Shown piece after piece: positions 6,296-9,229 of a DNA stretch of 9,229 nucleotides. The stretch is from Casp-actino8 sp032118015 (GTDB taxonomy: Bacteria > Actinomycetota > Acidimicrobiia > Acidimicrobiales > Ilumatobacteraceae): the NCBI GenBank assembly GCA_032118015.1, contig JAULYE010000191.1, forward strand, positions 1-9,229, in the 5' to 3' direction. Below the pieces are notes generated by a model, which did no database searches, had not been told where the DNA came from, and saw only the letters and a list, made by a program, of their open reading frames with translations. The position numbers were made by a program, and so were the translations under genes. Each line of letters opens with the position of its first letter. Positions within the stretch are counted from its first letter, which is position 1.

Positions 6296-6337
6296 CGAAC
6301 ACAAAAGCCCCACCTAACGGCAGGGCTTTTGTATTCG
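6296..6337. terminator. Terminator-like hairpin immediately behind tRNA-Gly
   Basis: Third identical copy; core arms 6301-6310 and 6323-6332, extended by 6296-6299 with 6334-6337. On the minus strand it begins one base after the tRNA 3' end and is the first terminator the tRNA transcript meets. The stem ends in CTTTTGT on that strand. Confidence 0.75.
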
Positions 6338-6409
<72 letters not shown>

Positions 6410-6426
6410 GATGTTTGTGCACCGCG

Positions 6427-6432
6427 AGGTTA
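6427..6432 (-). promoter_or_regulatory. Possible -10 box for tRNA-Gly
   Basis: On the minus strand TAACCT (6432 down to 6427) fits TANNNT. It would place transcription start about 10 nt before the tRNA 5' end at 6409. I see no convincing -35 element, so this rests on position and a weak motif. Confidence 0.3.
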
Positions 6433-6482
6433 GCGGGTGAGCGATCCATATTGCCCCGTCTGTTGTAGCCCGCGTCTTGCAC

Positions 6483-6499
6483 CCCACCTATATGGTGGG
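6483..6499 (+). promoter_or_regulatory. Inverted repeat covering the likely ribosome binding site of the SGNH lipoprotein
   Basis: CCCACC-TATAT-GGTGGG is a 6-bp inverted repeat. Its right arm GGTGGG (6494-6499) is the best Shine-Dalgarno for the ATG at 6506 (6 nt spacing). In RNA the hairpin would hide it; in DNA it could be an operator. Which, if either, is not shown. Confidence 0.45.
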
Positions 6500-6505
6500 C
6501 GCGTC

Positions 6506-7591
6506 ATGGGTTGCGAGCGACAGTCCGATGTGCAGATGCGACAACTGAGCCGCCGCGGCTCGGTCGCTGGTCTGGTTCTCCTTGGCTTGTTCGTCTTGGG
6601 CGCGTGTGCGAATACTGACTCGTTCGGGGTATCTGGAACCGGATTCGACTCTCCGCAACAAGCAGCGGAAGCATTCGGTCTCAGCGATCTACCCATCGTC
6701 GAGAAGTGGGACGAACGAGTTGGATCATGCCGGGTGCTACTCATTGGAGACTCTCTCACTGAAGCAGTCGCCAGTGCCCAACGAGATGCCTTTTCGTATA
6801 TCGGATGTGAATCCATCGTCGACGGTCTCGCAGCACGATCGCTCTCGACTGGATGGCAGTGCCTCGCATCAGGTGGTAGATCGCTCGAGATCTCCATGCG
6901 GATGTCCCCGGAGCCAGGGAATGCCTCCTGTCGCCCATCGGGTCTCGAATTGCTCGGACTGTGGTCCGACTTCGCCCACTCGGCGAGTGCTGTGGTCATT
7001 GCTCTTGGAACCAATGACGCTGGGATCTATTCCGAAGGGGGATGGATCCGCCGCTGGGAGCAGGCGGCCTCTTTGTCGAGCGGACCATTGGTTTTCGTGA
7101 CTGCAGCAGCACGTCCGGGAGATCGGTGGGTCGACAAAGTCGAGCGATTCAACACCACCTTGCGGTGGTGGTGTCCGTCTCAACCAAGATGTGTTCTGGC
7201 CGAGTGGGATCAGACGACACCAGCCCAGGATCCGAACTCCTACACGGACCATGTCCACCTGACGCGAGCTGCGGGCGAGATGAGAGCAGTGTTCATCGCT
7301 GCGGTCACTCGTCGATTCGCCAGTCCAGCGCCTTCTGGTCCTCGCCGCTGGACTGCCCCTGATCTCGATTTGACAGAGTTGTCTCCTTCGAGCGTGCTCC
7401 CATCGCCCACGATCTTTCCGTCCAATCCGACGTCCTCACCCAATCCGAGCTTTCCAACGAATTCGACGTCGCCCGGACAGCCTTGGCCTCCTCAGCCAAC
7501 GACCACCTCTGCGAATGTGCCCTCCTCGTCGCCGGCTACGACCACGACGACGACAACTCTGGTTTCATCGTCCGATCCGCCGTCGAGCTGA
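6506..7591 (+). CDS. SGNH/GDSL-hydrolase-like lipoprotein with Pro/Ser/Thr-rich tail
   Basis: A 361-residue exported protein. The signal peptide ends in lipobox LGAC with lipidated Cys34. An SGNH domain follows: block I LLIGDSLTEA with Ser83 as nucleophile, block III ALGTNDAG (Gly168, Asn170), and block V YTDHVHLT with Asp248 and His251. All four SGNH residues are present, so it is probably an active esterase or O-acyltransferase/deacetylase acting outside the membrane on cell-wall glycan or lipid. The DxVHLT end is like the SGNH domain of OatA-type proteins. Several Cys (75, 101, 119, 142, 223, 229) could form disulfides. From about residue 287 the chain is a disordered Pro/Ser/Thr tail ending in a run of Thr. 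ATG at 6506 is chosen for its GGTGGG site; ATG at 6536 would also give a good signal peptide, and a GTG at 6437 opens the frame further. The substrate is not known. Confidence 0.82.
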   Translation: MGCERQSDVQMRQLSRRGSVAGLVLLGLFVLGACANTDSFGVSGTGFDSPQQAAEAFGLSDLPIVEKWDERVGSCRVLLIGDSLTEAVASAQRDAFSYIGCESIVDGLAARSLSTGWQCLASGGRSLEISMRMSPEPGNASCRPSGLELLGLWSDFAHSASAVVIALGTNDAGIYSEGGWIRRWEQAASLSSGPLVFVTAAARPGDRWVDKVERFNTTLRWWCPSQPRCVLAEWDQTTPAQDPNSYTDHVHLTRAAGEMRAVFIAAVTRRFASPAPSGPRRWTAPDLDLTELSPSSVLPSPTIFPSNPTSSPNPSFPTNSTSPGQPWPPQPTTTSANVPSSSPATTTTTTTLVSSSDPPSS

Positions 7592-7702
7592 TCGAATTCC
7601 ACATCGATCTTGGTTGCGAGGGACCATCGGTGTGGGTGCTAGTTTTTTCCGAACTTGTGGTGCCGATTGGGCTCACACGGAGATGTCGGGGGTGAGGGCG
7701 CG

Positions 7703-8506
7703 ATGGCACGGAGTGGCAACGGTCGAGCCGAGGAAATTCATCCCGGTTCCCTTCTCGAGGTTTCCGATATCACTGTCAATTTCGGTGGCATCGTCGCACT
7801 GGACGGTCTGTCGTTCTCGATTCAGCGCGGGCACATCTGCGGTCTGATCGGTCCGAATGGTGCTGGAAAAACGACGATGTTCAATGTGGTCAGTCGGATC
7901 TACGAGCCGACACGCGGTTCGATTCGCTACGAAGGCCAGGACCTACTAGCTGTGCCGGCACATCGCATCGCCCATTTGGGTATTGCCCGGACGTTTCAAA
8001 ATCTTGCGCTGTTTCCCACGATGACCCTGATCGAGAACGTGATGGTGGGAGCGCACAGCCAGGGCACCGTGGGCTTCGCGCGGGCAATCTTGCGAATTGG
8101 AGCCGCGAAAGAGAATCGCCAGATGCGGGACTGGGCCGGCTACCTTCTCGGGGAGTTGGGACTGGGATCACTTGCATTTCGGCCAGCCATGGGGTTGCCG
8201 TTTGGAACCTTGAAGCGGCTCGAAATCGCCCGTGCCCTCGCTGCTCGTCCGCAGTTCTTGCTGATGGACGAACCAGCTGCGGGTTTGACGCACAGCGAAG
8301 TCGATGAGTTGGCAGATACGGTCTCAGGGATCCGAGACCAGTTCGGCCTCACAATTCTTCTGGTCGAGCACCACATGTCGATGGTGATGAAGATCTCGGA
8401 TCATGTCGTGGCGATGGAGTTCGGCCGCAAGATCTCCGAAGGCGCACCTCAGATGGTGCAGAACGATCCCAAGGTGATTCAGGCCTATCTCGGGGTGGAT
8501 GCATGA
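7703..8506 (+). CDS. livG: Branched-chain amino-acid type ABC transporter ATP-binding protein LivG
   Basis: A 267-residue ABC ATPase of the LivG type. Walker A is GPNGAGKT (50-57), the Q-loop Gln 99 in ARTFQNLALF, the signature region LPFGTLKRLEIARALA from 165, Walker B FLLMDE (185-190) and the switch His223 in VEHHM. LivG proteins typically have the degenerate signature LPYGxQRRLEIARAL. Here it is LPFGTLK, which keeps the Gly but loses the usual Gln; this is mild divergence. It powers import of Leu/Ile/Val or a related amide or amino acid through LivHM with a periplasmic-type binding protein. The start at 7703 is supported by GGTGAGGG (7691-7698); the frame begins further up at 7655. It overlaps livF by ATGA. 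The 111-bp leader holds a T-run (7643-7648) but no clear terminator or promoter. Confidence 0.9.
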   Translation: MARSGNGRAEEIHPGSLLEVSDITVNFGGIVALDGLSFSIQRGHICGLIGPNGAGKTTMFNVVSRIYEPTRGSIRYEGQDLLAVPAHRIAHLGIARTFQNLALFPTMTLIENVMVGAHSQGTVGFARAILRIGAAKENRQMRDWAGYLLGELGLGSLAFRPAMGLPFGTLKRLEIARALAARPQFLLMDEPAAGLTHSEVDELADTVSGIRDQFGLTILLVEHHMSMVMKISDHVVAMEFGRKISEGAPQMVQNDPKVIQAYLGVDA

Positions 8507-9207
8507 GGCTTTTGACCGTCGAAGATCTGCGAGCGGGATACGGCCCACTCGAAATCCTCCAAGGCATCGATCTGGTCGTGGACAAAGGCGAGATCGTCGT
8601 GATTCTGGGCGCCAATGGTGCAGGGAAAACGACGACGATGCGTGCGCTGACGGGGATGATCGGTCGCCGTGGCACCGTGAATTATCTCGACCAGGACATC
8701 TCATCGATGAACGCTGAGTCGATCGTCAAACTTGGTATTGCGCATGTTCCCCAGGGTCGTGGCACATTTTCCGACCTGACAGTCGAGGACAATATGCGCG
8801 CGGGTGCCTACATTCGCCGTGACTCGGTCGTTGAGGATCTGGAGCGCTGGTATGGAGTCTTCCCGCGGCTCAAAGAGCGACGCACGCAAAAGGCAGGCAG
8901 TCTCTCGGGTGGAGAGCAGCAGATGCTGGCGATTGCTCGTGCCCTCATGAGTCGGCCACAGTTGCTGCTGTGCGATGAACCGAGCCTCGGCCTGGCTCCT
9001 CTCGTGACGCAGGAATTGTTCGGAGTGATCAAGAGACTGAACGAAGAAGAAGGGCTGTCGGTTCTGCTCGTGGAACAGAATGCAAACATGGCCCTCAAAG
9101 TTGCGACTCGGGTGTATCTACTTGAGACGGGAAGAGTCGTCGCTTCGGGCTCTGCAGCTGACATCGCTTCGGATGACAGCATTCGCAAGGCGTATCTGGG
9201 GACCTGA
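8503..9207 (+). CDS. livF: Branched-chain amino-acid type ABC transporter ATP-binding protein LivF
   Basis: A 234-residue ABC ATPase with the LivF pattern. Walker A is GANGAGKT (36-43), Q-loop Gln84 in HVPQGRGTFSDLTVEDN, a canonical signature LSGGEQQ (134-140), and Walker B LLLCDE (154-159) followed by PSLGLAP. VEQN is at the switch, where LivF proteins have Gln instead of His. The length is normal for the family. It pairs with LivG as the second nucleotide-binding subunit on the cytoplasmic face of the importer. Its ATG overlaps the livG stop by 4 bp (8503-8506), which indicates translational coupling and equal dosage. The order G-F-(H) differs from the classical K-H-M-G-F order, so permeases and binding protein are expected beyond the window edge. 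Confidence 0.92.
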   Translation: MRLLTVEDLRAGYGPLEILQGIDLVVDKGEIVVILGANGAGKTTTMRALTGMIGRRGTVNYLDQDISSMNAESIVKLGIAHVPQGRGTFSDLTVEDNMRAGAYIRRDSVVEDLERWYGVFPRLKERRTQKAGSLSGGEQQMLAIARALMSRPQLLLCDEPSLGLAPLVTQELFGVIKRLNEEEGLSVLLVEQNANMALKVATRVYLLETGRVVASGSAADIASDDSIRKAYLGT

Positions 9208-9209
9208 TC

Positions 9210-9229
9210 ATGGAACGTTTCTTTCAATA
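9210..9229 (+). CDS. Start of the next operon gene, probably LivH-type permease, 3' truncated
   Basis: An ATG two bases after the livF stop opens a frame reading MERFFQ to the window end. LivH permeases commonly begin with a short segment of this kind (a basic residue, then F/L-rich, then a Gln), and a permease is expected at this place. Six residues are too few to prove it. Confidence 0.4.

Noticed and set aside
5810..6313. Arg/Gly-rich minus-strand open frames over the 110-bp repeats
   Set aside because: The 110-bp period shifts the frame in each unit, so the same peptide blocks reappear in rotated order. No start context or codon pattern supports translation. A protamine-like product as at E. 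coli tyrT cannot be ruled out, but nothing here shows it.
7592..7702. Terminator or promoter at the T-run 7643-7648
   Set aside because: No stem precedes the T-run, and the best -35/-10 combination (TTGCGA, TAGTTT) has 20-bp spacing, too weak to call.

Overview
The window looks like chromosomal DNA from a high-GC Gram-positive (actinobacterial) genome, possibly of the Acidimicrobiia type. The reasons are the moderately high GC, GTG starts, lipoproteins with long Ser/Thr/Pro linkers, a split acyl-CoA mutase, RipA-like LysM/NlpC hydrolase architecture and an MPT53/DsbE-like secreted thioredoxin-fold protein. The lineage is an inference; nothing here fixes it. UGA is the ordinary stop codon: eight of the nine complete CDSs end with it and the SDR ends with TAG.

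Layout: (1) 1-1304, plus strand: the 3' part of a coenzyme-B12-dependent acyl-CoA mutase large subunit, followed by its separate B12-binding subunit. (2) 1327-3080, minus strand: a PfkB-family sugar/nucleoside kinase whose 3' end overlaps an SDR oxidoreductase that lacks the usual Tyr/Lys pair. (3) 3112-4592, plus strand, divergent from the kinase: an EamA/DMT transporter overlapping by ATGA with a small lipoprotein of thioredoxin fold. (4) 4777-5886: a secreted triple-LysM NlpC/P60 peptidoglycan hydrolase. (5) 5887-6437: a repeat-rich noncoding stretch with terminator-like hairpins, three identical 110-bp tandem repeats and a tRNA-Gly(UCC) on the minus strand. (6) 6506-7591: an SGNH/GDSL-type lipoprotein. 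(7) 7703-9229: the start of a branched-chain amino-acid type ABC operon (livG, livF, probably livH running off the edge).

The two most notable things are these. First, the lipoprotein at 4032-4592 is interrupted by an in-frame TGA exactly where the first Cys of the CxxC redox motif belongs. The frame stays open and homologous after it, and a GC-rich hairpin with a GGUC loop sits 26 nt downstream. I read it as a selenoprotein with a U-S-Q-C active site and a bacterial SECIS element. Second, the tRNA-Gly gene is followed in its own direction by three perfect 110-bp repeats and two shorter degenerate ones, each carrying a copy of the tRNA 3' end and a terminator-like hairpin. This closely resembles in design the tyrT/rtT repeat locus of E. 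coli, in an unrelated organism and with a different tRNA.

The remaining genes are ordinary: carbon metabolism through a carbon-skeleton mutase, transport, envelope remodelling and amino-acid uptake. No mobile-element genes, CRISPR array or phage genes are visible.
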